Source of the DNA: Cohaesibacter haloalkalitolerans
GTDB lineage: Bacteria > Pseudomonadota > Alphaproteobacteria > Rhizobiales > Cohaesibacteraceae
DNA length: 64,000 nucleotides
Reading direction: 5' to 3'
NCBI RefSeq assembly: GCF_003574655.1
Contig: NZ_QNUM01000005.1
Span: 186,001 to 250,000 of the forward strand
Below the pieces are notes generated by a model. The model was not told the DNA's origin. It ran no database searches and saw only the letters and a list, made by a program, of their open reading frames with translations. Position 1 is the first letter of the stretch. The number at the start of each line of letters is the position of its first letter. Both the position numbers and the translations under genes were made by a program. Positions 27,597 to 35,073 of the stretch are shown here, in pieces.

Positions 27597-27671
27597 GGCC
27601 ATCACGCCCTTGGTGATGGCCCGGCGACGTTGAACTCCCCCGAAGGTGAGACACCTTGGAAGGTGCCTCAC
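27597..27671 (+). promoter_or_regulatory. Two tandem hairpins before dhaK
   Basis: First stem GGCCATCAC/GTGATGGCC (27597-27605 with 27613-27621) is perfect with a 7-base loop. Second stem GTGAGACACCTT/AAGGTGCCTCAC (27646-27657 with 27660-27671) has one mismatch and a 2-base loop. They lie between the aldolase stop and the dhaK ribosome site, without T runs, so RNA processing or stabilising roles are more likely than termination. Confidence 0.5.
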
Positions 27672-27697
27672 AAGACACAGTCCGATGGAGAAAGACA

Positions 27698-28696
27698 ATG
27701 AACCGGATCTTTAACAACCCCGATTTTATCGTCGAAGATGCCGTCCGCGGCTATCTCAAGGCACACCCGGATATTCTTGCTGCAACCGACAATCCGCGCG
27801 TTCTGCGCCGTCCTGCCGCACCGCAGAAGGACAAGGTGGGCATTGTCACCGGCGGCGGCTCGGGGCATGAACCGGCATTTCTCGGTTATGTCGGCAACGG
27901 CATGCTCGATGCTGTGGCCATCGGCGAAATCTTCTCCTCGCCATCGGCCAAGGCCTTCCATGATGCCTTCATTGCCGCCGATGGTGGGCGCGGTGTTGCC
28001 TGTCTCTATGGCAACTATGCCGGTGACAACATGAACGTCAAGCTGGCCGCCAAACAGGCCGCAAAGCACGGACTGACCGTCAAGACTGTCGTTGCCAACG
28101 ACGATGTTCCGTCCGCTTCGAAGGACGACCGGTCCAAACGGCGCGGCGTTGCCGGGGAAATCCTGATGTGGAAGGTTGGTGGCGCGCGTGCCGAAGAGGG
28201 GGCTGATCTGGATGAGGTGATCGCTTCCGCACAGAAGGCAATCGATGCGACCCGCAGCATCGGCATCGGTCTTTCGGCCTGCACCATTCCCGCAGTCGGC
28301 AAGCCCAATTTCCACATCGAAGACGGCCACATGGAAGTCGGCATCGGCCATCACGGCGAACCGGGGGTTGCTGTCATGCCCGTCAAGCCCGCCCGGGAGA
28401 TGGCTGATTTGATGCTCGACCATATCCTGCCGGATCTGCCGTTTGAAAAGGACGACGACGTGGCGATCCTGGTTTCCGGTCTTGGTGCTACGCCGGTCAT
28501 GGAACTCTATGTTCTCTATGATCGGCTGGCCGAAGTGATCGAGGCCCGCGGCATGAAGACCCGCCATCTCTTTATCGGCAACTATTTCACGTCCCTTGAA
28601 ATGCAGGGTGTCACCCTGACCATGATGCGTCTCGACAGCGAGCTTGATCGTCTACTCGCCGCGCCTGCCCATTCCATCGGCCTGACGAGGGTTTGA
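27698..28696 (+). CDS. dhaK: Dihydroxyacetone kinase subunit DhaK
   Basis: Substrate-binding subunit (332 residues) of a dihydroxyacetone-type kinase. GGGSGHEP at 52-59 binds substrate and the GHHGEPG motif (His219) carries the histidine that forms a hemiaminal with the keto group. It may act on dihydroxyacetone or on a tetrulose such as erythrulose, as known for DerK/LerK-type homologues. ATG at 27698 has GATGGAGAAAG upstream. dhaL follows at once. Confidence 0.92.
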   Translation: MNRIFNNPDFIVEDAVRGYLKAHPDILAATDNPRVLRRPAAPQKDKVGIVTGGGSGHEPAFLGYVGNGMLDAVAIGEIFSSPSAKAFHDAFIAADGGRGVACLYGNYAGDNMNVKLAAKQAAKHGLTVKTVVANDDVPSASKDDRSKRRGVAGEILMWKVGGARAEEGADLDEVIASAQKAIDATRSIGIGLSACTIPAVGKPNFHIEDGHMEVGIGHHGEPGVAVMPVKPAREMADLMLDHILPDLPFEKDDDVAILVSGLGATPVMELYVLYDRLAEVIEARGMKTRHLFIGNYFTSLEMQGVTLTMMRLDSELDRLLAAPAHSIGLTRV

Positions 28697-28698
28697 CC

Positions 28699-29346
28699 AT
28701 GCTTTCATCCATTTCCATCAAGGATTCCGGCGGTCTTGTGGTCGAGCTCATCGACGTGATCCGGGAAAACCGCGCCTGGCTTTCCAAGATCGACGGAGCC
28801 ATCGGCGATGGCGACCACGGCATCAACATGAGCAAGGGCTTCACCTTGGCTGGTGGCAAGCTGGGCGAGCCGATTCCTCCTCTGCCTGACGCCCTCAACA
28901 TCCTGAGTGAGACTCTGATCGAGGATCTGGGCGGCTCCATGGGGCCACTCTATGGCTATCTCTTCTCGAGCATGGCCGACGAACTGGAAGGGCAGGAAAA
29001 GCTCGATGGCGACGTGTTCGGCAAGATGCTGCATGCGGCACTGGAAGGGGTTCAGGAAATCGGCTCGGCCAATGTTGGCGACAAGACCTTGCTTGATACC
29101 CTGTCTCCGGCGAGTGAGGCTTTTGATGAGGCATGGCGGTCTGGCAAGGGCTTTGCCGAGTGCCTCGAAGTCATGTCTTTGGCCGCTGAAAAGGGGCGGG
29201 ATGCCACCATAGACATGGTCGCAAAGGTTGGCCGGGCCTCACGCCTTGGTGAGCGGTCTCGCGGAGTGCTTGATGCCGGTGCCACGTCCTGTTGCCTCAT
29301 CCTGCAGACCCTTGCCAAGGGTATCAGGCAGCGCATGGGCGCCTGA
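28699..29346 (+). CDS. dhaL: Dihydroxyacetone kinase subunit DhaL
   Basis: Nucleotide-binding subunit (215 residues) of the kinase. GDGDHGINM, which coordinates the two Mg ions and nucleotide, is near residue 35, and GGSMGPLYG near residue 76. No DhaM phosphotransferase subunit is encoded here and no PTS gene is visible in the window, so the phosphate source (ATP directly, or a DhaM elsewhere) is open. ATG at 28699 lies 2 bases after the dhaK stop. Last gene of the plus-strand sugar operon. Confidence 0.92.
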   Translation: MLSSISIKDSGGLVVELIDVIRENRAWLSKIDGAIGDGDHGINMSKGFTLAGGKLGEPIPPLPDALNILSETLIEDLGGSMGPLYGYLFSSMADELEGQEKLDGDVFGKMLHAALEGVQEIGSANVGDKTLLDTLSPASEAFDEAWRSGKGFAECLEVMSLAAEKGRDATIDMVAKVGRASRLGERSRGVLDAGATSCCLILQTLAKGIRQRMGA

Positions 29347-29400
29347 GCGCCTGAGTAATCCTCTTCTCCATGAAGAAATCTGTTAGCCATGGCAGATTGA

Positions 29401-29442
29401 AAAGCCGGTGGGTTCCTGTTTGAGGAGCTCACCGGCTTTTTC
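29401..29442 (+). terminator. Terminator of the sugar operon (after dhaL)
   Basis: Arms AAAGCCGGTG (29401-29410) and CACCGGCTTT (29430-29439) form a 10-bp stem, followed by TTCTTT. It lies 55 bases after the dhaL stop and is a standard Rho-independent terminator. Confidence 0.8.
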
Positions 29443-29521
29443 TTTGCCTTTTGCCGCTGAGGGGCGCGCAGCCGTCGAACGGCTGCGTCCATTGCCGATC
29501 CTCCGGCTCAGGTGTGCTCGC

Positions 29522-29560
29522 AAAAAAAAAGCCCAATTGCCGTACGGGACGACAATTGGG
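29522..29560 (-). terminator. Terminator of the transaldolase gene
   Basis: On the minus strand, stem CCCAATTG/CAATTGGG (29553-29560 with 29532-29539), extended inside by ACG/CGT pairing, is followed by a run of nine T. It lies 146 bases after the transaldolase stop. Confidence 0.8.
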
Positions 29561-29705
29561 TTGGTTGCTTATGAGGAGAGGTGGGGCTCTGCTGGATAGG
29601 ATTGAAGGAGCCCGAATTTGAAAAGTGGGGGAAGAGGCTGCTTTCCTCCGCTTTCACTCTTCTTTTTGGAGGATTTCCATGAATGCCCGGATCGGAGATG
29701 ACCGA

Positions 29706-30359
29706 TTAGAGGATTGATTGTCCGGTGGCTGCCCAATCCTTGGCAAACTGGTCAAGACCCTTGTCGGTCAGAGCGTGGTTTACCAGGCTCTTGATGACAG
29801 ACGGAGGAATGGTGGCAACATCGGCACCGGCAAGAGCGGCTTCCTTGACGTGGTTGGCAGAACGGATGGAGGCTGCCAGAATTTCGGTCTTGAAGTCGTA
29901 GTTGTCATAGATGTCGCGAATGTCGCGGATCAGATCCATGCCATCAAGGTTGAGATCGTCGAGACGGCCGATGAACGGAGAAATATAGGTGGCACCAGCC
30001 TTGGCAGCCAGCAGCGCCTGATTGGCGGCAAAGCACAGGGTGACGTTGGTCTTGATGCCCTTGTCGGTGAGGCTGCGGCAGGCTTTGAGGCCATTGAGCG
30101 TAAGCGGCAGCTTGATGACCACGTTGGAAGCGATCTTGCTCAGGCAATCGGCTTCAGCCATCATCGTGTCATAGTCCATCGAAGCGACTTCGGCGGAAAC
30201 CGGACCGGTCACGACGGCGCAGATTTCTGCGATGACTTCCTTGAAATCACGTCCGGACTTGGCGATCAGGCTGGGGTTGGTGGTCACACCGTCCAGAAGA
30301 CCGTAGTCGTTCAGTTCAACAATGTCTTTGATGATGGCGGTATCGACGAAAAATTTCAT
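29706..30359 (-). CDS. tal: Transaldolase, small TalC-type
   Basis: Class I aldolase-fold enzyme of 217 residues that moves a dihydroxyacetone unit between sugar phosphates. The Schiff-base lysine lies in VVIKLPLT (about residue 83). The SPFIGRLDD motif has Phe where fructose-6-phosphate aldolase has Tyr, which favours transaldolase activity. GGGAGAGAAAAATG gives a strong start at 30359. It lies 115 bases downstream of transketolase on the same strand, so the pair runs the non-oxidative pentose phosphate exchange that would consume erythrose 4-phosphate. Confidence 0.92.
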   Translation of the reverse strand: MKFFVDTAIIKDIVELNDYGLLDGVTTNPSLIAKSGRDFKEVIAEICAVVTGPVSAEVASMDYDTMMAEADCLSKIASNVVIKLPLTLNGLKACRSLTDKGIKTNVTLCFAANQALLAAKAGATYISPFIGRLDDLNLDGMDLIRDIRDIYDNYDFKTEILAASIRSANHVKEAALAGADVATIPPSVIKSLVNHALTDKGLDQFAKDWAATGQSIL

Positions 30360-30474
30360 TTTTTCTCTCCCTTGCGCATGTCTCCCATTGGTGAAATGTC
30401 TTTCGGGGGACTGGACATGCATTCATTACAATATTGGGGCGGGTCGAGTGGAAGGTCCACTCGACCGTTGGCTC

Positions 30475-32505
30475 CTAGAGTTTGAGAAGATGACAGGCGC
30501 GTGCAATGATTGCGTCGCTCGTGATGCCGAATTTCTCATAGAGCTCTTCAGCCGGAGCGGATGCGCCAAACCCATCCATGCCGATGACATTGTCTTCATC
30601 ACCAACAAAGGTAGCCCAGCCGAACTTCGAGGCCGCTTCCACGGCAATCCGTGGGCAGTCACCAAGAACGGACATACGATAGTCCCGATCCTGCTCTTTG
30701 AAAAGCTCCCAGCTTGGCATTGATACAACAGCGACGGAAATACCCTTTTCCGTGGCCAGCTTTTCCGCCGCTTCCATGGCGAGGCTGACCTCTGTGCCGG
30801 TGGACAGCAACGTCAGGGCACGATCGCCCTTGCCAAAGCTGCGCAGCACATAGGCACCGCGGGCCGAGAGATTCTCGCCGGTTTCTTCCAGTCGCAACTG
30901 CGGCACAGCCTGTCTGGACAGCGCCAGCAGCGAAGGCCGGTTGCGCGAGCGGATTGCCAGTTCCCAACATTCCAGCGTTTCCAGCGCGTCAGCCGGGCGG
31001 AAGGTGAGAAGATTGGGGATGGCGCGCAGGGAGGCCAGATGTTCGACCGGCTGGTGGGTCGGTCCGTCTTCGCCAAGGCCGATGGAGTCGTGGGTCATCA
31101 CGTAGATGGTGCCAATCCCCATCAGGGCCGACAGGCGGATACCGTTGCGGGCGTAGTCGGAGAAGACCATGAAGGTGCCGCCATAAGGAATGATGCCGCC
31201 GTGGGTCATCATGCCGTTCATCGCGGCTGCCATGGCAAACTCGCGCACGCCGTAACCGATATAGCGTCCCGGTTGGCCTTTCTTATACTGGCTGTCAACG
31301 GCTGCCACGCGGGTTAGGTTGGAGCCGGTGAGGTCAGCTGAGCCACCAATCATTTCAGGCAGGGCAGGGGCGAGAGCCTCAAGTGCCATCTGGCTGGCCT
31401 TGCGGGTGGCCACTTTCTGCGGCTTGGCAAACAGGGCCTTGCGAGCCTCGGCGACAGCACCCTTGAATTCTGCAGGCAGGGTATGGGCGACGCGGCGCAG
31501 GAACTCGGCCTGCAGGGCCTCGTCCGACTTGGCCAGACGGCTTTCCCATGCGCTCCGGTCAGCCTTGCCCTTGCTGCCAATGGCTCGCCACTGGGCGAGA
31601 AGGTCGGCGGGAATTTCAAACGGTGCGGCAGTCCAGCCAAGAGCGGCCTTTGCGCCAGCGGCCTCTTCCTTGCCAAGCGGCGAGCCGTGGGAGGATTCCT
31701 TGCCAGCCTTCGTTGGTGCGCCAAGACCGATCACGGTTTTCATGGCGATCAGCGACGGTTTGTCGGTGACGGACTTGGCTGCGGTCAGCGCAGCGTCCAG
31801 AGCAGCGGCGTCGTGGCCGTCGCAGGACTGGACATGCCAGCCGCAGGCCGAAAGGCGCTGCGGGATGTTGTCCGAGAAGGAAACTGAAGTTGGGCCATCG
31901 ATGGTGATGGCGTTGTCATCATACAGCACGATCAGCTTGCCAAGGCCAAGGTGACCGGCGAGCGAGATGGCTTCCTGACCGATACCTTCCTCAAGGCAAC
32001 CGTCACCCATGAAGACATAGGTGTGATGGTCGACGAGGTCGGTGCCAAAGTCCTTTGCCATGATCTGTTCGGCAAGGGCCATGCCGACGGCAGTGGCGAT
32101 GCCCTGGCCAAGCGGGCCGGTTGTTGTCTCGATGCCCTTGGCATGACCATATTCCGGGTGACCGGCTGTAATGGAACCCATCTGGCGGAAATTGCGCAAC
32201 TGGTCGATCGTCATGTCGGCGTAACCGGTCAGATGCAGCAGGCTGTAAAGCATCGCAGAGGCGTGGCCGTTGGACAGGACAACGCGGTCCCTGTCTGGCC
32301 AATCAGGTGCGGAGGCATCAAATTTCAGGTGATTTTTGAAAAGAACCGTAGCAGCGTCGGCCATGCCCATCGGGGCGCCGGGATGGCCGGAATTGGCTGC
32401 TTCCACGGCATCGATGCTCAAGGCGCGGATGCAATTGGCAAGAGAGAAGTTGGTGGCATCACGCTTGGCGTGCTCAAGGGCGGTTTCTGAAGAATAGTCT
32501 GACAT
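30475..32505 (-). CDS. tkt: Transketolase
   Basis: Thiamine-diphosphate enzyme of 676 residues, full family length, transferring two-carbon ketol units. The N-terminal domain has SGHPGAPMGMAD and GDGCLEEG, the latter starting the ThDP-binding motif; the central domain has TGSNLT and THDSIGLGEDGPTHQPVE, typical of bacterial TktA. The ATG at 32505 has GGAGGAG upstream. It faces the DeoR gene divergently across an AT-rich region, so it is probably controlled by it. Confidence 0.95.
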   Translation of the reverse strand: MSDYSSETALEHAKRDATNFSLANCIRALSIDAVEAANSGHPGAPMGMADAATVLFKNHLKFDASAPDWPDRDRVVLSNGHASAMLYSLLHLTGYADMTIDQLRNFRQMGSITAGHPEYGHAKGIETTTGPLGQGIATAVGMALAEQIMAKDFGTDLVDHHTYVFMGDGCLEEGIGQEAISLAGHLGLGKLIVLYDDNAITIDGPTSVSFSDNIPQRLSACGWHVQSCDGHDAAALDAALTAAKSVTDKPSLIAMKTVIGLGAPTKAGKESSHGSPLGKEEAAGAKAALGWTAAPFEIPADLLAQWRAIGSKGKADRSAWESRLAKSDEALQAEFLRRVAHTLPAEFKGAVAEARKALFAKPQKVATRKASQMALEALAPALPEMIGGSADLTGSNLTRVAAVDSQYKKGQPGRYIGYGVREFAMAAAMNGMMTHGGIIPYGGTFMVFSDYARNGIRLSALMGIGTIYVMTHDSIGLGEDGPTHQPVEHLASLRAIPNLLTFRPADALETLECWELAIRSRNRPSLLALSRQAVPQLRLEETGENLSARGAYVLRSFGKGDRALTLLSTGTEVSLAMEAAEKLATEKGISVAVVSMPSWELFKEQDRDYRMSVLGDCPRIAVEAASKFGWATFVGDEDNVIGMDGFGASAPAEELYEKFGITSDAIIARACHLLKL

Positions 32506-32684
32506 GTTTACTCCTCCATGTTGGCTTTGAGGTACACCTTTGCAACAGAAAACGCAACGGAAAATCACAAAATAACACTTGTTATGTTATAAATGTTGTG
32601 AAATATATGTGATATTGAAATTTTATCGAGCCTGTCCGATGGCGTAGCGTTGTCGGAAGAGGGGCAGGATCGAAAGGAGACTTC
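32506..32684. promoter_or_regulatory. Divergent promoter region tkt / deoR with operator-like repeats
   Basis: AT-rich region between the two starts. ATAACA-CT-TGTTAT (32572-32585) is a perfect palindrome followed by a direct GTTAT repeat (GTTATGTTAT at 32581-32590), and TGTGAAATATATGTGATATTG (32597 onwards; read as TGTGAAATAT and ATGTGATATTG) repeats TGTGA. Direct and inverted repeats of this kind are typical binding sites of DeoR-family repressors. Confidence 0.5.
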
Positions 32685-33467
32685 ATGAAGCGCGAGGACC
32701 GCCAAAAGGCGATCATGGACCTTCTGGTTACCCATGGAGAGGTTGAGGTCGATAATCTGGCAGAGCAGTTTGCCGTATCGAAAATGACCATTCACCGGGA
32801 CCTTGATGATCTGGAAACAGAAGGCGTGATCCGCAAGATTCGCGGTGGGGCGACGATCGAGTCGGGTACCCGCTTCGAGAGTGATTTCCGCTTTCGTGAA
32901 CGCCAGAGTCAGGATGCCAAGGTGGCGATGGCTGAAGCTGCCCTGAAGCTGATCGATCCGGGTATGAGTGTCATCATCAACGATGGCTCCATGGCAGCCT
33001 TTCTGGGCAAGTCCCTGATCAAGAAACGCCCGCTCACTGTCATCACCAACAATGCCGCGATCATGGATGCGCTGCGCAATGAGTCCGGCATCACGTTGAT
33101 CTCGCTCGGCGGGTGCTATTCCAGCAAGTTTAATGCCTATTTCGGTAGCGTTACAGAAGTGGGGCTGGCCAATCTGCGCGCCGACATCTCCTTCATCTCG
33201 ACACCGGCCATTTCAGGGCTTGAGGTCTTCCATATGGATGACATGGTGGTCAAAACCAAGCGCGCGATGATGCCATGTGGCACCAGATGCTGCCTGCTGG
33301 TGAACCATACCCGGTTTGATCACACGGCCTTGCACAAGCTCGCAACACTCGATGAGTTCGACTATATCATCACCGACAAGGCGCCCTCCAAAGACGCGCT
33401 CGCGATTATCGAGAATGCCGGTCTGACCCTGACCATCGCCCAGAAGGACAGTGAGGAGCCGTCATGA
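32685..33467 (+). CDS. DeoR-family transcriptional regulator
   Basis: Regulator of 260 residues: N-terminal helix-turn-helix (VDNLAEQFAVSKMTIHRDL then DDLETEGVIRKIRGGA, the DeoR signature) and C-terminal sugar-phosphate sensor domain of the ISOCOT fold (NDGSMAAFLGK, TNNAAIM). It is divergent from tkt-tal and upstream of the isomerase gene. Relatives (EryR/EryD-like, GlpR-like) respond to phosphorylated polyols or sugars. GAAAGGAGACTTC precedes the ATG. Confidence 0.92.
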   Translation: MKREDRQKAIMDLLVTHGEVEVDNLAEQFAVSKMTIHRDLDDLETEGVIRKIRGGATIESGTRFESDFRFRERQSQDAKVAMAEAALKLIDPGMSVIINDGSMAAFLGKSLIKKRPLTVITNNAAIMDALRNESGITLISLGGCYSSKFNAYFGSVTEVGLANLRADISFISTPAISGLEVFHMDDMVVKTKRAMMPCGTRCCLLVNHTRFDHTALHKLATLDEFDYIITDKAPSKDALAIIENAGLTLTIAQKDSEEPS

Positions 33468-33492
33468 GGGCAGCCTGTTCATCTCTTGCGGC

Positions 33493-33564
33493 CATTTGTC
33501 GACGAGGCGTCGAAACGGGCGGGGCTGGGCTTTGCTCCAGCGCGCTCACTGGTGTCGACAAATG
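33493..33564. repeat. Long-span perfect inverted repeat between deoR and rpiB
   Basis: Arms CATTTGTCGAC (33493-33503) and GTCGACAAATG (33554-33564) are perfect over 11 bases with 50 bases between them; the interior contains a second stem GCTGG...CCAGC. It could be one cruciform/RNA hairpin, a pair of operator half-sites, or a mobile palindromic repeat of the kind common in rhizobial genomes. Confidence 0.6.
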
Positions 33565-33699
33565 CCAATTTTCAATTCAGCGTTCACATATTGACGGGCC
33601 CCTGATGGACCTTGCCATCCTTTTCGGTTTCGGAGATATCCGGGCCGCAACAGGAATGTGCCGCTTATCTTAACCACGGTTGCAATAGGGAGTAGAAAC

Positions 33700-34161
33700 A
33701 TGAAAATTGCAGTAGCTGGTGACAGTGCAGGCGAAGGCCTGGCTCACATTTTGGCTGAATATCTTGCCGGCAAGGGATCCATGGAAGTCCATGAGGTTTC
33801 CCGGGTAGAAGGCAAGGCCGATGACTTCTATGCCAACATGGCCGAACGCGTCGCCACGGGCGTCGTAAAGGGTGACTATGATCGCGCGATTCTGTGCTGC
33901 GGCACCGGTATCGGCGTTGCCATGTCCGCCAACAAGGTTCATGGCATCCGGGCAGCACAGTGCCACGACACCTATTCTGCCGAACGCGCAGCGCTTTCCA
34001 ACAACGCGCAGATCATCACCATGGGTGCTCGCGTCATTGGTACCGAGCTGGCAAAGGCCATCGCTGACACCTTCTTTGCCAACACCGAGAATTTTGACGA
34101 AAACGGCCGCTCAGCAGGCAACGTCAAGGCAATCGACGACCTCGACGCCCGCAACAGTTAG
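33700..34161 (+). CDS. RpiB/LacAB-family sugar-phosphate isomerase (EryI/DerI-like)
   Basis: Isomerase of 153 residues in the RpiB family. The active-site loop CCGTGIG with Cys67 is intact and the [14 protein letters not shown] motif matches the family. The N-terminus is GDSAGEG where classical RpiB has a (G/S)xDH(A/V)G(F/Y) motif, so the usual substrate-contacting His is Ser9. I recall this variant from tetrulose-phosphate isomerases (EryI, DerI) that make erythrose 4-phosphate. The ATG at 33700 has AGGGAGT upstream. Together with DhaKL, tkt and tal it suggests a tetrulose route; ribose 5-phosphate isomerase is the alternative. Confidence 0.85.
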   Translation: MKIAVAGDSAGEGLAHILAEYLAGKGSMEVHEVSRVEGKADDFYANMAERVATGVVKGDYDRAILCCGTGIGVAMSANKVHGIRAAQCHDTYSAERAALSNNAQIITMGARVIGTELAKAIADTFFANTENFDENGRSAGNVKAIDDLDARNS

Positions 34162-34223
34162 GCTGATGCTGAGCCATGGCGGGCGAGGGCTGCGGCTGTC
34201 GTCCACCAGAATTTCATAACCCG

Positions 34224-34262
34224 AAAGAGGCCCGGTCCCCCTTGTGGTCCGGGCCTCTTTTG
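34224..34262 (+). terminator. Terminator after rpiB
   Basis: Arms AAAGAGGCCCGG (34224-34235) and CCGGGCCTCTTT (34249-34260) form a perfect 12-bp stem followed by TT; a strong Rho-independent terminator that isolates the sugar locus from the cobalamin region. Confidence 0.85.
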
Positions 34263-34331
34263 TCGGTTGGCAGTTTGAAATCATTTTGAACAAGATTGAC
34301 AACGACCGGCCAATCACGCAAAACACTCAAC

Positions 34332-34515
34332 GGATGGTTCTTTCCACGATCGTATCTGGAAAGATGAAAAGGGAACATGGTGCGGACGACCCAACTCGGG
34401 GCCAATGCCATGGCTGCCCCCGCAACTGTAAGCGGATTGCCTTGTTTGTGAACCACTGAACCAACGGGTTTGGGAAGGGAACAGGGCGCAATACCGTGAG
34501 CCAGGAGACCTGCCA
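34332..34515 (+). promoter_or_regulatory. Cobalamin (adenosylcobalamin) riboswitch 1
   Basis: The conserved core elements occur in order: AAAAGGGAACATGGTG (34367-34382), the B12-box region ATGGCTGCCCCCGCAACTGT (ending 34429) with AAGCGG, and the closing GAGCCAGGAGACCTGCC (34498-34514). It precedes the DUF1636-cobW-cobN-cobO operon, so high adenosylcobalamin should turn that operon off. Boundaries are approximate. Confidence 0.93.
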
Positions 34516-34641
34516 GCCGCACTGAATCTCACTAACCGGTCGGGGTGTATCGGAGATGAGGCAAATCTGATTTGCTTCCCTGCCTGTTTCTCCCTGCTAT
34601 CGGCGTTTTGACGAATGCAACCCTTTGGGCGTAGCTAGGAA

Positions 34642-35064
34642 ATGGCGTTGAAAAACAAGGCGATCTTGCAGATCTGCAGCACCTGCAACAGTGCTGCTGT
34701 CAAGAAAAATCCCGAAAGACTGGCAACCGAACGCCCCGAAGGCGAGCAGCTTCTCAAGGCCGTCGAAGCTCTTGTGGTCGCTGACGAAGCCCTTTGCGGC
34801 AAGCTGTCCGTTCAGCCCGCTCGCTGCATGAGCGGCTGTACGCGCAGCTGCGTAGCCGCCCTGATGGATGCCAGCAAGTATCAGTTCGTCATTGGCGAAC
34901 TCGACAGCAGCGCCGAGCGGGTGGACGATCTTGTCGCCTTTGCCAGAAGCTATGTCGAGGCCGAGGACGGTCTGCCTGAATGGCGCCTGCGGCCGCAGCA
35001 TATCCGCAAGAACACCTTGGCGCGTCTGCATCCGGTTCCCTCCATCCCTTCAACTGAAAGCTAG
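34642..35064 (+). CDS. DUF1636 family metal-binding protein
   Basis: Protein of 140 residues with a thioredoxin-like ferredoxin pattern: QICSTCNSA at the N-terminus and ARCMSGCTRSCVAAL in the middle give five cysteines placed to bind a metal or [2Fe-2S] cluster. DUF1636 proteins recur beside cobalamin riboswitches, cobW and cobN in proteobacteria but have no proven function; a role in cobalt handling or electron delivery for corrin reduction is inference. AGGAA lies just before the ATG. cobW follows after 9 bases. Confidence 0.85.
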   Translation: MALKNKAILQICSTCNSAAVKKNPERLATERPEGEQLLKAVEALVVADEALCGKLSVQPARCMSGCTRSCVAALMDASKYQFVIGELDSSAERVDDLVAFARSYVEAEDGLPEWRLRPQHIRKNTLARLHPVPSIPSTES

Positions 35065-35073
35065 AGGCACATC

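Larger units (their letters stand above)
29347..29705. other. 359-base convergent gap with terminators
   Basis: No gene is seen. It contains the terminators of the two convergent operons described separately, and between them a perfect palindrome with arms CGCAGCCGT (29467-29475) and ACGGCTGCG (29479-29487) around CGA, of unknown role. Confidence 0.6.
34162..34641 (+). other. 480-base gap holding a terminator and a cobalamin riboswitch
   Basis: Non-coding. It contains the rpiB terminator, a TTGACA at 34296-34301 that may be the -35 of the cobalamin-operon promoter (no good -10 seen), the riboswitch, and a 125-base expression platform before the DUF1636 gene. Confidence 0.8.

Noticed and set aside
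33464-33673. 69-codon frame overlapping the deoR stop
   Set aside because: It runs through the 11-bp inverted repeat and shows no recognisable feature or good start context beyond the chance overlap.
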